From G963720475 sp963720475 (GTDB taxonomy: Bacteria > Actinomycetota > Thermoleophilia > Solirubrobacterales > Thermoleophilaceae), in contig OY970394.1 of the NCBI GenBank assembly GCA_963720475.1, forward strand, positions 1,116,001 to 1,180,000: 64,000 nucleotides of DNA. The letters run 5' to 3'. Position 1 is the stretch's first letter; each line of letters starts with the position of its first letter. The position numbers and the translations under genes were made by a program. The notes beneath the pieces were generated by a model. That model ran no database searches. It was given only the letters and a program-made list of their open reading frames with translations, and was not told the DNA's origin. Of the stretch, positions 53,353 to 62,714 are shown one piece after another.

Positions 53353-53404
53353 AGGAGCGCCTCGACGGGCTGTGGTTTGGGCTGAGCTTGGCAAGATCTC
53401 ACGC

Positions 53405-54124
53405 GTGAGCGCGCGGTTGTTGATCGAGTACGACGGATCTGGTTTCGCTGGCTGGGCCAAGCAGGCCGGGCTTCGGAGCGTGCAGGCGACCATCGAGGAG
53501 GGGCTGGCGAAGGTCCTCGGGCACGAGGTCGTGCTGAGCGTCGCGGGCCGAACCGACGCGGGTGTCCACGCCCGCGGCCAGGTCGCGAGCCACGAGGGCG
53601 AGCACGCGGAGGCCGATCGGCTGAATGGGGTGCTCCCGCCCGAGATCGCCGTCCTCTCGAGCGCACCCGCCTGGCCCGGGTTCGACGCGCGCAAGGACGC
53701 ACGCAGCCGCACCTACTGCTACCGGGTCCTGACGCGCAAGGCCGAGAGCCCGTTCGAGCGCGGCCGCGCCCTCCACTGGCCGCGCCCGCTCGAGCGGCAC
53801 CTGCTCGACGCCTGCGCCGGAGCGCTGTTCGGCAAGCACGACTTCACCGCCTTCACGCCGACGCAGACCGAGCACGTCCGCTTCGAGCGCGAGGTGATGC
53901 GCGCGGAGTGGGTCGACGCCGGCGAGCATCTGCTCGAGTTCTGGATCGAGGCCGACACCTTCATGCGCCATATGGTCCGCATCCTGGTCGGCACGATGCT
54001 CGCGGTCGCCGGTGGGCGGATGGAGGTCCGCCACTTCGACCACCTGCTTGCGGGCGCGCCGCGCTCCGAGGCGGGCGACACCGCTGCCGCCGAGGGCCTC
54101 TACCTCGAGTCCGTGCGCTACTAA
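53405..54124 (+). CDS. truA: tRNA pseudouridine synthase A
   Basis: 239 residues; makes pseudouridine at positions 38-40 of tRNA. The catalytic Asp is D51 in VAGRTDAGVHARGQVASHEG. LIEYDGSGFAGWAKQ opens the protein, and FIEADTFMRHMVRILVGTML-like sequence (EADTFMRHMVRILVGTMLAV) is the conserved C-terminal motif. I use the GTG at 53405. Position after rplQ is the common order in many bacteria. Confidence 0.95.
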   Translation: MSARLLIEYDGSGFAGWAKQAGLRSVQATIEEGLAKVLGHEVVLSVAGRTDAGVHARGQVASHEGEHAEADRLNGVLPPEIAVLSSAPAWPGFDARKDARSRTYCYRVLTRKAESPFERGRALHWPRPLERHLLDACAGALFGKHDFTAFTPTQTEHVRFEREVMRAEWVDAGEHLLEFWIEADTFMRHMVRILVGTMLAVAGGRMEVRHFDHLLAGAPRSEAGDTAAAEGLYLESVRY

Positions 54125-54135
54125 GCTGACTCGCC

Positions 54136-54954
54136 ATGAAGGTCCTGCTCACGAACGACGACGGCATCCAGGCAAAGGGCCTGAATGCCGCCCGCGAGGC
54201 GCTCCTGGAGGAGGTCCCGGGCATCGAGCTCGCCGTGATCGCGCCGGACTCGAACCGCAGCGCCACCGCGCGCTCGATCACCACCCGTCGCCCGCTGTGG
54301 GTCGACGAGGTCACCTTCGAGGACGGGACGACCGGCTACGCGACCGACGGCACCCCGGTCGACTGTGTCCGTTTCGCGGCCCTCGGGCTGGTCGAGTTCG
54401 AGCCCGAGCTGATCGTTTCCGGCATCAACCACGGCGCGAACCTCGGCGACGACATCACCTACTCCGGCACGGTGGCGGCCGCGCTCGAGGGCGTCGTGCT
54501 CGGCATCCCCGCGATCGCGATCTCGCAGCAGTCCCGCAAGGGCGAGCTCGACTTCCGGCTCGGCGCGCACTTCGACTTCGACCGTGCGGCTTCCTTTCTC
54601 GGTCGCCTCGTCGAGCGGCTCGACGACGTCGCGATCCCGCAGGGCACGCTCTTGAACGTCAACTGCCCGTCCGGCGAGGTCGCCGGTGCGCGTGCATGCC
54701 GTCTCGGCAAGCGGATCTACCGCGACAACCTCGAGCTCGCGGAGGAGGAAGGCGGCCGCCGGCGTTATCGCATCTACGGCGACGACCCCTCCTACCACCA
54801 CGAGGACGGCACCGACTTCGCCGCCATCGGCGACCAGATGATCGCCGTCACCCCGCTCCACTTCGATCTGACTGACGACCCGGGCGTCGAGCGGCTCGCG
54901 GGCCTCGACCTTGACAGCCTGCTGCAGCCCGCCGCTGCCGAGACTGGTGAGTAA
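54136..54954 (+). CDS. surE: 5'-nucleotidase SurE
   Basis: 272 residues; a metal-dependent phosphatase acting on nucleoside monophosphates and polyphosphate. MKVLLTNDDGIQAKGL has the N-D-D metal site, IAPDSNRSATARSITTRRPL the conserved Ser/Asn region, and VSGINHGANLGDDITYSGTV the G-I-N-x-G-x-N motif with TVAAALEG. A TAAGCT box at 54122-54127 ends 9 nt before the ATG, so a near-leaderless promoter is possible. The stop overlaps ligA by 8 nt. Confidence 0.94.
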   Translation: MKVLLTNDDGIQAKGLNAAREALLEEVPGIELAVIAPDSNRSATARSITTRRPLWVDEVTFEDGTTGYATDGTPVDCVRFAALGLVEFEPELIVSGINHGANLGDDITYSGTVAAALEGVVLGIPAIAISQQSRKGELDFRLGAHFDFDRAASFLGRLVERLDDVAIPQGTLLNVNCPSGEVAGARACRLGKRIYRDNLELAEEEGGRRRYRIYGDDPSYHHEDGTDFAAIGDQMIAVTPLHFDLTDDPGVERLAGLDLDSLLQPAAAETGE

Positions 54955-56977
54955 GCGCAAGGCTGGCGACCCGTCTGCGCGTGCGGAGGAGCTTCGGCGC
55001 AAGCTCGAGCACCACAACCACCGCTACTACGTCCTCGACGACCCGGATGTCTCCGACGCCGATTACGACGCGCTGCTGAACGAGCTGCGCGAGCTCGAGG
55101 CCGAGCATCCCGAGCTACAGAGCCCCGACTCGCCGACCCAGCGGGTCGGCGGCACCCCGCTCCAGCGCTTCGCGCAAGTCGAGCACCTGCAGCCGATGCT
55201 GTCGCTGGCGAACGCGCGCAACGAGGAGGAGCTGCGCGCCTGGCTCGAGCGCGCCGAGCGCCTGCTCGAGAAGGAGGGCGTCTCCGACGCGGCGATCGAC
55301 TTCGTCACCGAGCCGAAGATCGACGGCTTGGCGATCTCGCTGCTCTACCGCAACGGCTGGCTCGAGCGCGGCGCCACCCGCGGCGATGGCGAGATCGGTG
55401 AGGACGTCACCCACAACCTGCGAACGATCGAAGCGATCCCGCTGCGGATCGACGATGCGCCGCCGCTGCTCGAGGTGCGCGGCGAGGCCTATCTACCGCG
55501 CGCGGCGTTCGCCGAACTGAACGAGCAGCGCGCCGCCGCCGGCGAGCCGACCTACGCCAACCCGCGCAACACTGCCGCTGGCTCGATCCGCCAGCTCGAC
55601 CCAAAGCTCGCGGCGGACCGCCCGCTGTCGATGTGGGCCTACGGCACCGGCGCACTCGAGGGAGTCGAGTTCGAGAAGCACAGCGACGAGCTCGAGTGGA
55701 TGGCGGCGCACGGCTTCAAGGTCACCCCCGACTGGGAGATCCATCCCAGCATCGACTCCGTCGTCACCGCCTGCCGTGGATGGGAAGAGCGGCGCGAGTC
55801 GCTCGACTACGAGATCGACGGCGTCGTCGTAAAGGTGGACCAGATCGACCTCCAGGGACGGCTCGGGATCGTCGGCCGCGAGCCGCGCGGCGCGATCGCG
55901 TGGAAGTTCCCGCCGATGACCGCGACGACGATGCTCGAGGGGATCCACTGGAACGTCGGTCGCACCGGCCACATGGTCCCCTTCGCCGCCTTGAAGCCGG
56001 TCCAGGTCTCGGGGGTGACCGTCAAGCTCGCGACGCTTCACAACGAGGATGACATCGTCCGCAAGGACGTGCGCGAGGGCGACGAGGTGATCGTCACACG
56101 GGCGGGCGACGTGATCCCGCGCGTCGTCTCGCCGACTGCGAAGGCGCAGCGGCGCAAGAAGCGCGGCGCCGTGCCGAAGCCGCCCTCGAAGTGCCCGGCA
56201 TGCGGGACGAAGACGATCAAGCCGGAGGGCGTGTGGACGATTTGCCCCAACCGCGCCTCGTGCCCCGGCCAGCTCTTCCAGCTCGTCAAGCACTTCGTTC
56301 ATCGCGGCGCGATGGACATCGAGGGCCTCGGCGAGAAGCAGGTGATCCGCCTGCTCGACGAGGGGCTGATCACGGACGTCGCCGGGATCTACGACCTGGG
56401 CGCCGAGCAGCTCGCCGAGCTCGAGGGGATGGGAGAGATCTCGGCCCAGAACCTCGTCGACGCGATCGAGCGCTCGAAGCAGCAGCCCTTCCACCGCGTC
56501 CTGTTCGCCCTCGGGATCCCGGGCATCGGCGGGGTCAACGCACGGGCGCTCGCGGAGCAGTTCCACTCGATCGACGCGCTGCTGGAGGCCGACCCGGAGG
56601 AGATCGCGGAGACCCCAGGGATCGGCCCTGTGCTGGCGGAGACGATCGCCGAGACACTCGCCGAGAAGCGGACCCGCTCGCTGGTCGCGCGGCTGCGCGA
56701 GCACGGGCTGAAGTTTGAGGACGAGGGCGAGGCGGCGCCCGCCGAGGGGCCGCTGAGCGGGAAGACGCTCGTCCTGACGGGGACGCTGCCGAACCTCTCG
56801 CGCGACGTGGCGAGGGAGCGGATCGAGGCGGCCGGCGGCAAGGTGACGGGATCGGTGTCGAACCAGACCGACTACCTCGTCGCCGGGGCCGACCCGGGCT
56901 CGAAGCTCGCGAAGGCGGAAAAGCTCGGCACCGATGTCGTCGACGAGGCTGCGCTCGAGAAGCTGCTCGCGGGCTGA
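54947..56977 (+). CDS. ligA: NAD-dependent DNA ligase LigA
   Basis: 676 residues, full length. The adenylated lysine is K124 in TEPKIDGLAISLLY. Domain Ia is near the start (HHNHRYYVLDDPDVSDADYD), the OB fold has VGRTGHMVPFAALKPVQVSG, the zinc finger is KCPACGTKTIKPEGVWTICP with CPGQ near residue 416-440, helix-hairpin-helix repeats follow (LGIPGIGGVNARALAEQF), and a BRCT domain closes it (LVLTGTLPNLSRDVARERIE). GTG start at 54947, overlapping surE. Confidence 0.96.
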   Translation: MSKRKAGDPSARAEELRRKLEHHNHRYYVLDDPDVSDADYDALLNELRELEAEHPELQSPDSPTQRVGGTPLQRFAQVEHLQPMLSLANARNEEELRAWLERAERLLEKEGVSDAAIDFVTEPKIDGLAISLLYRNGWLERGATRGDGEIGEDVTHNLRTIEAIPLRIDDAPPLLEVRGEAYLPRAAFAELNEQRAAAGEPTYANPRNTAAGSIRQLDPKLAADRPLSMWAYGTGALEGVEFEKHSDELEWMAAHGFKVTPDWEIHPSIDSVVTACRGWEERRESLDYEIDGVVVKVDQIDLQGRLGIVGREPRGAIAWKFPPMTATTMLEGIHWNVGRTGHMVPFAALKPVQVSGVTVKLATLHNEDDIVRKDVREGDEVIVTRAGDVIPRVVSPTAKAQRRKKRGAVPKPPSKCPACGTKTIKPEGVWTICPNRASCPGQLFQLVKHFVHRGAMDIEGLGEKQVIRLLDEGLITDVAGIYDLGAEQLAELEGMGEISAQNLVDAIERSKQQPFHRVLFALGIPGIGGVNARALAEQFHSIDALLEADPEEIAETPGIGPVLAETIAETLAEKRTRSLVARLREHGLKFEDEGEAAPAEGPLSGKTLVLTGTLPNLSRDVARERIEAAGGKVTGSVSNQTDYLVAGADPGSKLAKAEKLGTDVVDEAALEKLLAG

Positions 56978-56988
56978 CGGCGCCCGGA

Positions 56989-56994
56989 TAGGAT
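56989..56994 (+). promoter_or_regulatory. -10 box for a leaderless ROK-kinase transcript
   Basis: TAGGAT ends 7 nt before the GTG at 57001, so transcription would begin at the start codon. No Shine-Dalgarno sequence is present in the short gap after ligA. Confidence 0.4.
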
Positions 56995-57000
56995 CGCCGT

Positions 57001-57954
57001 GTGCGGGCGCGCGGCGGAATCGATCTCGGCGGGACGAAGATCCAGGCCGTCGTCGTGGACGCCACCGACAGTCCACGCGGTGACGCGCGCCGTCCGACGC
57101 CGACGAAGGGCGGTCCGCAGGACGTCGCCGACGCGATGGTCGAGGCGATGGCGGAGGCCGCGGCGGCGGCGGGCGTCGAGACCGACTCGCTCGTCGGAGT
57201 CGGCGTCGGGTCGCCGGGCGCTGTCGATCAGAAGAAGGGCACCGTCACCCAGGCGCGCAATCTCCCCGGCTGGGAGGGCACCTTCGAGCTTTCCGACGCG
57301 CTGTCGACCGCGCTCGGAACGAAGGTCGCGATCGGCAACGACGTCGACGTCGCGACCGACGGCGAGTTCGTGCTCGGCGTGGGCAAGCCGTTCAACTCGC
57401 TGCTCGGCGTCTTCTGGGGCACCGGCGTCGGCGGCGGGGTGATCCTCGAAGGCAAGCGCTGGACGGGGCGTGGCGCGGCCGGCGAGATCGGCCACATGGT
57501 GGTGAACGAGGGCGGCCGGCGCTGTCCGTGCGGGCGCAAGGGCTGCATGGAGGCCTACGCCGGGCGGAGCGCAATGGAGCACCACGCACGCAAGGAGGTC
57601 GAGAAGGGCCGCAAGACGAGCCTTTTCAAGATCATGGAGAAGCGCGGCCGCGATCGCCTGACAAGCGGGATCTGGTGGCGGGCGGTCAAACACGACGACA
57701 AGCTCGCGATCGAGCTGATCGACGAGGCGATCGAGGCGATCGCCTGCGCGACGGCGTCCGCCGTGAACCTGCTCGACATCGAGGCGGTCGTGATCGGCGG
57801 CGGCCTCGGCACGCGCTTCGGCAAGCCGTACAGCGACAAGATCGCGAAGGCGATGAAGCCGCACTTGTTTTCGGACGACCGCCCGCCTGTGGTCGAGGTC
57901 GCGGCACTCGGTGACCTCGGCGGCGCGATCGGCGCGTCCCTGCTCGTCAAGTAG
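57001..57954 (+). CDS. ROK-family sugar kinase (glucokinase-like)
   Basis: 317 residues. RGGIDLGGTKIQAVVVDATD is the phosphate-binding motif, GVGVGSPGAVDQKKGTVTQA and IGNDVDVATDGEFVLG (catalytic Asp) follow, and GAAGEIGHMVVNEGG with CPCGRKGCMEAYAGR is the ROK zinc signature C-x-C-G-x2-G-C. VIGGGLGTRFG closes the ATP site. Glucose is the most likely substrate in actinobacteria, but other hexoses or N-acetyl sugars are possible. An insertion near KTSLFKIMEKRGRDRLTSG is shared by a subset of ROK proteins. Confidence 0.9.
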   Translation: MRARGGIDLGGTKIQAVVVDATDSPRGDARRPTPTKGGPQDVADAMVEAMAEAAAAAGVETDSLVGVGVGSPGAVDQKKGTVTQARNLPGWEGTFELSDALSTALGTKVAIGNDVDVATDGEFVLGVGKPFNSLLGVFWGTGVGGGVILEGKRWTGRGAAGEIGHMVVNEGGRRCPCGRKGCMEAYAGRSAMEHHARKEVEKGRKTSLFKIMEKRGRDRLTSGIWWRAVKHDDKLAIELIDEAIEAIACATASAVNLLDIEAVVIGGGLGTRFGKPYSDKIAKAMKPHLFSDDRPPVVEVAALGDLGGAIGASLLVK

Positions 57955-58057
57955 TTCGGCCTGTTGCGTCGCTGGTGGCTCCGGTATCCCCGGCTCCGGA
58001 GAGGTGAACGGGAACTCCTCCGCCGGGGACACCGTCGCCCCCAGCTCGTCGCCGGGC

Positions 58058-58453
58058 TCAGTCGTCGATCGTCGGGCGCCCGCGCTGCCGCTTGCGTTGA
58101 CTCTGGCGCCGCTTTCCCTCCAGGCGGCGTTCGCGTGAGGCACGCGTTGGTCTGGTTTGCTTGCGGCGTTTGCGTGGCTTGAGGGCCGCGGCGATGCGTT
58201 TGCGAACGCGCTCGGTGGCGAGGTCGCGGTTGCGCGCCTGCGAGCGGGTGTCCTGGGCGACGGCCTTTACTTGCGGCCCGCAGCGGGCCATCACCCGGCG
58301 CTTCTGCTCGTCCGTGAGCGTGTTCGAGGCGGCGACGTCGAAGACCGCCTCGACCCGGGATGCAGTGACGTTCGCGTGCTGCCCGCCGGGTCCGGACGAG
58401 CGGCTCGCCCGGAGCTCGATTTCCGCCTCGGGGATCTCGTCGCCGCGCGTCAT
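58058..58453 (-). CDS. arfB: ArfB/YaeJ-like peptidyl-tRNA hydrolase
   Basis: 131 residues. The GGQ motif is in RASRSSGPGGQHANVTASRV, at the normal distance from the N-terminus for ArfB, which frees stalled ribosomes by hydrolysing peptidyl-tRNA. The first domain ends with QDTRSQARNRDLATERVRKR. The last 30 residues are very basic (KPRKRRKQTRPTRASRERRL), as expected for the tail that enters the empty mRNA channel. On the minus strand a TAACGT box ends 7 nt before the ATG. It is convergent with the ROK gene, 103 nt apart. Confidence 0.85.
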   Translation of the reverse strand: MTRGDEIPEAEIELRASRSSGPGGQHANVTASRVEAVFDVAASNTLTDEQKRRVMARCGPQVKAVAQDTRSQARNRDLATERVRKRIAAALKPRKRRKQTRPTRASRERRLEGKRRQSQRKRQRGRPTIDD

Positions 58454-58473
58454 GCGCGCGACGTTAGCGAGAG

Positions 58474-59730
58474 CTAGCCGCCGAAGCCGGCGATCGCCTG
58501 GGCCATGCGGTCTTGCAGCCCGCGCGCCGCGCCCGGGGAGACGCCGTTCATCAGGAACGAGAACGCGATCTCGTCGCCTGCGCGCGACCGGCAGTAGCCC
58601 GACAGGGTCGAGACCCCGGAGATCGTGCCCGTCTTCGCGTGGCAGTTGCCGCCCGCCGGGCCGCCACCCATCCGGCCGCCGAGCGTGCCGTCGCGGCCCG
58701 CGATCGCGAGCGAGTCGTAGTAGGCCTTGAAGTCCTGGCGGGCGCGCATCCCGCGCAGCAGCGCGACCACGCTCTTGGGGCTCGCGCGGTTCCCGCGCGA
58801 TAGGCCGGAGCCGTCGACGAGCTGCGGCGCCGACCCCACGCTCTGCGCGAACGCGCGCGCGGCCCGGGCGCCCTTGCTCGTCGTGCCCTGCGCGCCGTCG
58901 CGGGCGCCGAGCCCCTTGACGAGCATTTCGGCGAAGAAGTTGTCGGACGGCTTGTTCGTCAGGCGCGCGAGGCGCGAGACCGGGGGAGAGGAGACCTCGG
59001 CGAGCTGCTGCGCGTCGCCGGGCGCGCGGCCCACCTGGGGCGCCTTGCTCACCTTCACCCCCGACCCCTCGAGCGCGGAGTCGAGCCGGACCGCGGAGAA
59101 GCCCGCCGGGTTGCCGGCGAAAGCGGATCCGCGCGTGTTGGTCAGTCCGCGGTTGTAGGCGAGCGCGCTCAGCGGTCCGACGTAGATCGAGACCGCGTAG
59201 CCGGAGTCCGGCACGCCGCGCCGCGAGTCGAACAGCGACTCGTCGCCTACGACGCGGCCCGTGACGCGGCGGATACCCGCGCGCTTGAGCGCGCTGACAA
59301 GCCCTTCGACGCTCGCGCCGCCGCCGTAGGAGTTCCGCCCGAACGAGCGCGAGCCGAATGTCGGGTCGCCGCCGCCGCGCAGATAGAGGTTGCCCGCGTA
59401 GCTGCCATCGGCTTCCAGCGCGCCGTCGCCGAGCACGCGCGTCCGGAGATTCCCGGCCGCCCCGTGGCGGTCGAACGCGGCAGCCGTCGTGAAGAGCTTC
59501 GTGTTCGAGGCGAGGATCCGCCGCGTCGAGCCGCGCTTGTTGTAGAGCTCGACGCCGTCGGTGATGTTGAACACGTAGGCGCCCGAGCCCCCGCCGGCGG
59601 GCCCCATCGCCGAGTTGAGGCGGCTCCGCAGGGTCTCCTCCGCGGTCGCGGCGCCGGCGGGCGGCGCGAGCGCACCCGTGCCCGCGGCAAGGGCGGCGAG
59701 CAAGACGGCCGTTGTTGAGTGTTTGCGCAT
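58474..59730 (-). CDS. dacB: D-alanyl-D-alanine carboxypeptidase, PBP4/DacB type
   Basis: 418 residues with a signal peptide (TTAVLLAALAAGTGALAPPA). The penicillin-binding motifs are S-x2-K in ILASNTKLFTTAAAF, S-x-N in NKPSDNFFAEMLVKGLG, and K-T-G in CHAKTGTISGVSTLSGYC. The long insert with GNLYLRGGGDPTFGSRSFG and VTGRVVGDESLFDSRRG between the first two motifs places it in the S13 family. It would trim or cut peptidoglycan peptides in the periplasm or wall. I use the ATG at 59730; the upstream frame has no good start. Divergent from the patatin gene. Confidence 0.92.
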   Translation of the reverse strand: MRKHSTTAVLLAALAAGTGALAPPAGAATAEETLRSRLNSAMGPAGGGSGAYVFNITDGVELYNKRGSTRRILASNTKLFTTAAAFDRHGAAGNLRTRVLGDGALEADGSYAGNLYLRGGGDPTFGSRSFGRNSYGGGASVEGLVSALKRAGIRRVTGRVVGDESLFDSRRGVPDSGYAVSIYVGPLSALAYNRGLTNTRGSAFAGNPAGFSAVRLDSALEGSGVKVSKAPQVGRAPGDAQQLAEVSSPPVSRLARLTNKPSDNFFAEMLVKGLGARDGAQGTTSKGARAARAFAQSVGSAPQLVDGSGLSRGNRASPKSVVALLRGMRARQDFKAYYDSLAIAGRDGTLGGRMGGGPAGGNCHAKTGTISGVSTLSGYCRSRAGDEIAFSFLMNGVSPGAARGLQDRMAQAIAGFGG

Positions 59731-59781
59731 CGTTGGAGGGCTACAACAGCGCAGGCGGGGCAGGGTAGCGGGCCGCTTGGA

Positions 59782-59787
59782 TACGAT
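59782..59787 (+). promoter_or_regulatory. Possible -10 box for the patatin gene
   Basis: TACGAT, with a start site expected near 59794, between the two candidate start codons (59792 and 59801). This favours the second ATG. Confidence 0.35.
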
Positions 59788-59800
59788 CCGAATGGACCGT

Positions 59801-61069
59801 ATGGCCAAGGTAGTCAAGCTGGAGCGCCCCGCGAAGGGCGCCAAGGGCTCGCCCAGGACGGCGCCGGCGCGGCGCAAGCGCCAGTCGAAGACCGCCCTCG
59901 TGCTCGGCGGCGGCGGCTTCACGGGCGGCGTCTACGAGATCGGCGCGCTGCGCGCGCTCGATCTGCTCGCGGTCAACCGCACGATCAACCAGTTCGACGT
60001 CTACGTGGGCACGAGCGCGGGCTCGTTCGTCGCGAGCCTCGCCGCCAACGGCGTTACGCCCGAGGAGATGCTGCGCGTCGTCAACCGACAGGTGCCGACG
60101 CCCTTCCGCGACATCGACCTGGGTACCCTCCTGCGGCCGAACTACGGCGACTTCGCCCGCAGCTCGGCGCTGCTCCCGCTGCGGCTGCTCGGTCTCGGGC
60201 GCACGCTCGCCGGCCAGTGGCGGAACGTCTCCGCGATGGACGTCATCGTCGGTCTTGCCGAGGTCCTGCCCGCCGGGCTCTACGAGGGATCGGGGGTTCG
60301 CGGCTACATCGACGAGGTCCTCTCGGACCCCGACCGGGTCAACGACTTCCGCCTGCTCGAGAACGAGCTGCTGCTCGCCGCCACCGACCTCGACACCTGC
60401 GAGCGAATCGTCCTCGGCGCCGAGGACTGGGACGACGTCCCGATCTCGCACGCCGTCAGCGCCTCGACCGCGCTGCCGATGGTCTACAAGCCGGTCGAGG
60501 TCAAGGGCCGCCAACTGATCGACGGCGGCCTGCGCTCGACGACCAACGTCGACGTCGCTGTTGAGCGCGGCGCGAAGTTCATCGTCGTCGTCAACCCGCT
60601 CGTCCCTTACGTCAACGACTTCCAGAAGATGGTCCCGACGATCGCCGGCAGCCGCGTACGGCGGGTGTCCGACATGGGCTTCCCGCAGATCGGCTACCAG
60701 GCGTTCAAGCTGCTCGCCCACCAGCGCCTGCACGAGGCGGTCGGCCACTGGCAGGAGAAGTACCCGGGCGTGGACATCATCCTGATCGAGCCCGAGCCGA
60801 ACGACGAGCTGATGTTCGAGACGAACATCATGAACTTCACCCGCCGGCTGGAGATCGCGCGCCACGGCTTCGAGTCGGTCACGCTTCGGCTCGCGAAGGA
60901 CTACGACGAGCTACGCGAGGTCTGCGCCAAGCACGGGATCGAGATCTCGGCGACGCGTGTGCGCAAGGTCGTCCGCAGCGTCACGAAGGAGCGCGAGCGA
61001 GGCGCCGCCTGGCGGCGGATCCTCGAGCAGACGACCGGCGCCCTGCTGCGGCAGTCGGATCAGGCCTGA
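59801..61069 (+). CDS. Patatin-like phospholipase
   Basis: 422 residues. After a basic N-terminus (about 30 residues, rich in Lys/Arg/Pro) comes LVLGGGGFTGGVYEIGALRA, the oxyanion-hole motif; VYVGTSAGSFVASLAANGV holds the nucleophile Ser in G-T-S-A-G; and LIDGGLRSTTNVDVAVERGA holds the partner Asp in D-G-G. Together they form the Ser-Asp dyad of patatin lipases. Substrates are probably phospholipids or acyl esters at the membrane. The last 100 residues are helical and charged. An alternative start lies 9 nt upstream at 59792. The 3' end overlaps the convergent aminotransferase gene by 10 nt. Confidence 0.88.
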   Translation: MAKVVKLERPAKGAKGSPRTAPARRKRQSKTALVLGGGGFTGGVYEIGALRALDLLAVNRTINQFDVYVGTSAGSFVASLAANGVTPEEMLRVVNRQVPTPFRDIDLGTLLRPNYGDFARSSALLPLRLLGLGRTLAGQWRNVSAMDVIVGLAEVLPAGLYEGSGVRGYIDEVLSDPDRVNDFRLLENELLLAATDLDTCERIVLGAEDWDDVPISHAVSASTALPMVYKPVEVKGRQLIDGGLRSTTNVDVAVERGAKFIVVVNPLVPYVNDFQKMVPTIAGSRVRRVSDMGFPQIGYQAFKLLAHQRLHEAVGHWQEKYPGVDIILIEPEPNDELMFETNIMNFTRRLEIARHGFESVTLRLAKDYDELREVCAKHGIEISATRVRKVVRSVTKERERGAAWRRILEQTTGALLRQSDQA

Positions 61070-62187
61070 GCCGACGCCGTCGCGTCGCGTAGCGCCGACA
61101 GCAGCCGCTCGCTCGCGGCCGCGCCCCTGATAGACACGCGCACGTGGTCATCCGCCCCGAGCGGGCCGCCGCGCGCAACGATCACGCCGGCGTCCTGAAG
61201 CGCGACCGCAAGCTGCTGCCCGTCGAGGCCGCGCGCGTGCAGCCAGATGAAGTTGGCCTGGCTCGGCCGGGCATCAACCGGGAACACGTAGAGCTCGCGC
61301 TCTAGGCGCCGGCGCTGCTCGATCACGAGCGAGCGGCGGCGCGCGACCTCGCCGTCGCCGATCTTGAGCGCCTGGTACATGACGGCCTGCGTCAGCGTGT
61401 TGACGCCGAGCACGGGCGAGAGCGCTCCGAGCGTTCGGGCGGCCGTGGGCGAACCGACCACGTAGCCGGCGCGCAGGCCCGACAAGCCGTAGATCTTCGA
61501 GAAGGTTCGGAACACGAGCAGGCGCGGGAACGCATCGACGAGACGCAGCGCGGCGTCGGCCTTGTCGACCTCCTGGAACTGCACGAGCGCTTCGTCGAGC
61601 AGTACGTGGACGTGATCCGGCAGTGTCGAGAGCAGCGCTCCGAGCTCGTCCACCTCGAGGTAGTCCCCGGTCGGGTCGTTCGGGTTGCAGATCACGACGA
61701 CGCGTGTCCGGTCTCCGATCGCCGCGCGAAGCGCGTCCGGGTCCGAGCGGCCGCCCGCCGAGTCCACCGCTACCGCCTGTGCGCGGGCCTGCGCCGCCAT
61801 CAGCGGATAGAGCGGATACGAGGGCCAAGCTGTCACGAGCTCGTCGCCCGTGTCGAGCAGGATCTGCGCCGCGGTTTGGAGCAGCTCCGCGGCGCCGTTG
61901 CCGACGACGATCTGCTCCGGCTCGACGCCATGTCGCTCGGCGAGCAGGCGGCGCACCTTCGTCGCGTGGCGATCGGGGTAGCCGTTCACGCGCCCGCGCG
62001 CGGCCGCGATGGCGGCGTTGACGACCTCGGAGTACGGGAAGTCCGGCCACTCCGTGCTCGAGAGGTCGAGCTCGGGCACGATCTCGAGCGCCTTCGCCTT
62101 CTCCTCCGCGTGCCTCTCGCGCAGCTCGCGGGTGACCTCCTGCGGATCCATCTCGGAGAACTGCCGGTAGTAGTCGAGCAGCCCCAT
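61060..62187 (-). CDS. Class I/II aminotransferase, HisC-like
   Basis: 375 residues, a PLP enzyme of the histidinol-phosphate aminotransferase type. VVGNGAAELLQTAAQILLDT and VVVICNPNDPTGDYLEVDEL (Asn and Asp around the cofactor), LLDEALVQFQEVDKADAALR and the Schiff-base lysine in VFRTFSKIYGLSGLRAGYVV are as expected, and HVRVSIRGAAASERLL has the C-terminal Arg that binds the substrate carboxylate. The N-terminal 40 residues are longer than in a typical HisC. It may act in histidine synthesis or on another amino acid; no his genes are near. Confidence 0.85.
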   Translation of the reverse strand: MGLLDYYRQFSEMDPQEVTRELRERHAEEKAKALEIVPELDLSSTEWPDFPYSEVVNAAIAAARGRVNGYPDRHATKVRRLLAERHGVEPEQIVVGNGAAELLQTAAQILLDTGDELVTAWPSYPLYPLMAAQARAQAVAVDSAGGRSDPDALRAAIGDRTRVVVICNPNDPTGDYLEVDELGALLSTLPDHVHVLLDEALVQFQEVDKADAALRLVDAFPRLLVFRTFSKIYGLSGLRAGYVVGSPTAARTLGALSPVLGVNTLTQAVMYQALKIGDGEVARRRSLVIEQRRRLERELYVFPVDARPSQANFIWLHARGLDGQQLAVALQDAGVIVARGGPLGADDHVRVSIRGAAASERLLSALRDATASAQA

Positions 62188-62214
62188 GCCGTTACCGCGC
62201 CCGGGGGTCGGGCG

Positions 62215-62697
62215 TCAGTCGTACTGGCCGGAGAAGACCGATGAGCCCGGGCCGTTGATGACCAGGAACCAGAACGCGAACAGGGTGCCGGCGATCATCA
62301 GGCTGACGACGAAGATCCGCTCGATCATCCCCTTCTGCTGCTCGTGCCCCGCGGCGCGGCGAACGAGGCGCCACGCGCGATCGAGCTTGACCGCGACCGC
62401 GAGCGTCGCGAAAAGGGTGATTAGCATCCCGACGAAGGCGACCAGGATCCCCGCTGCGACCTCGCCGGTCTTGTGGTCCACCTGCGATCCGACCCACAAC
62501 CAGCCGAGTGGCTGCGGGCCCCAGAGCGTCATCAGCAGGAGCGTCTCCGCGATGAGAATCAGCGCCGCGAGCTTCGAGTCGAACTTGCGCCGTTTCTCGG
62601 AGCCGCGCTTGGGATCGCCACGGTAGTGCAGGGGCCCGGTACCGGGCCGCCGCCCGATGAACAGTCCGCCGGTGTCTGTCGGGTCGTTGCTCGCCAT
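62215..62697 (-). CDS. Small membrane protein with three helices
   Basis: 160 residues, not recognised. The first 40 residues are polar (MASNDPTDTGGLFIGRRPG). Hydrophobic helices lie at about 44-64 (LAALILIAETLLLMTLWGP), 82-105 (GILVAFVGMLITLFATLAVA) and 128-150 (IFVVSLMIAGTLFAFWFLVI). Start is the ATG at 62697 with AAGGA close upstream. It lies between the aminotransferase and the acyl-CoA synthetase in the same direction, with 27 nt to the aminotransferase start. Confidence 0.6.
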   Translation of the reverse strand: MASNDPTDTGGLFIGRRPGTGPLHYRGDPKRGSEKRRKFDSKLAALILIAETLLLMTLWGPQPLGWLWVGSQVDHKTGEVAAGILVAFVGMLITLFATLAVAVKLDRAWRLVRRAAGHEQQKGMIERIFVVSLMIAGTLFAFWFLVINGPGSSVFSGQYD

Positions 62698-62714
62698 CGA
62701 TCCTTGACGGCGGA

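Noticed and set aside
53258..53404. A fourth copy of the intergenic element between rplQ and truA
   Set aside because: It has a long-range inverted repeat but lacks the CTGCAAACC, TGCGTCCT and GGTTTTCG marks.
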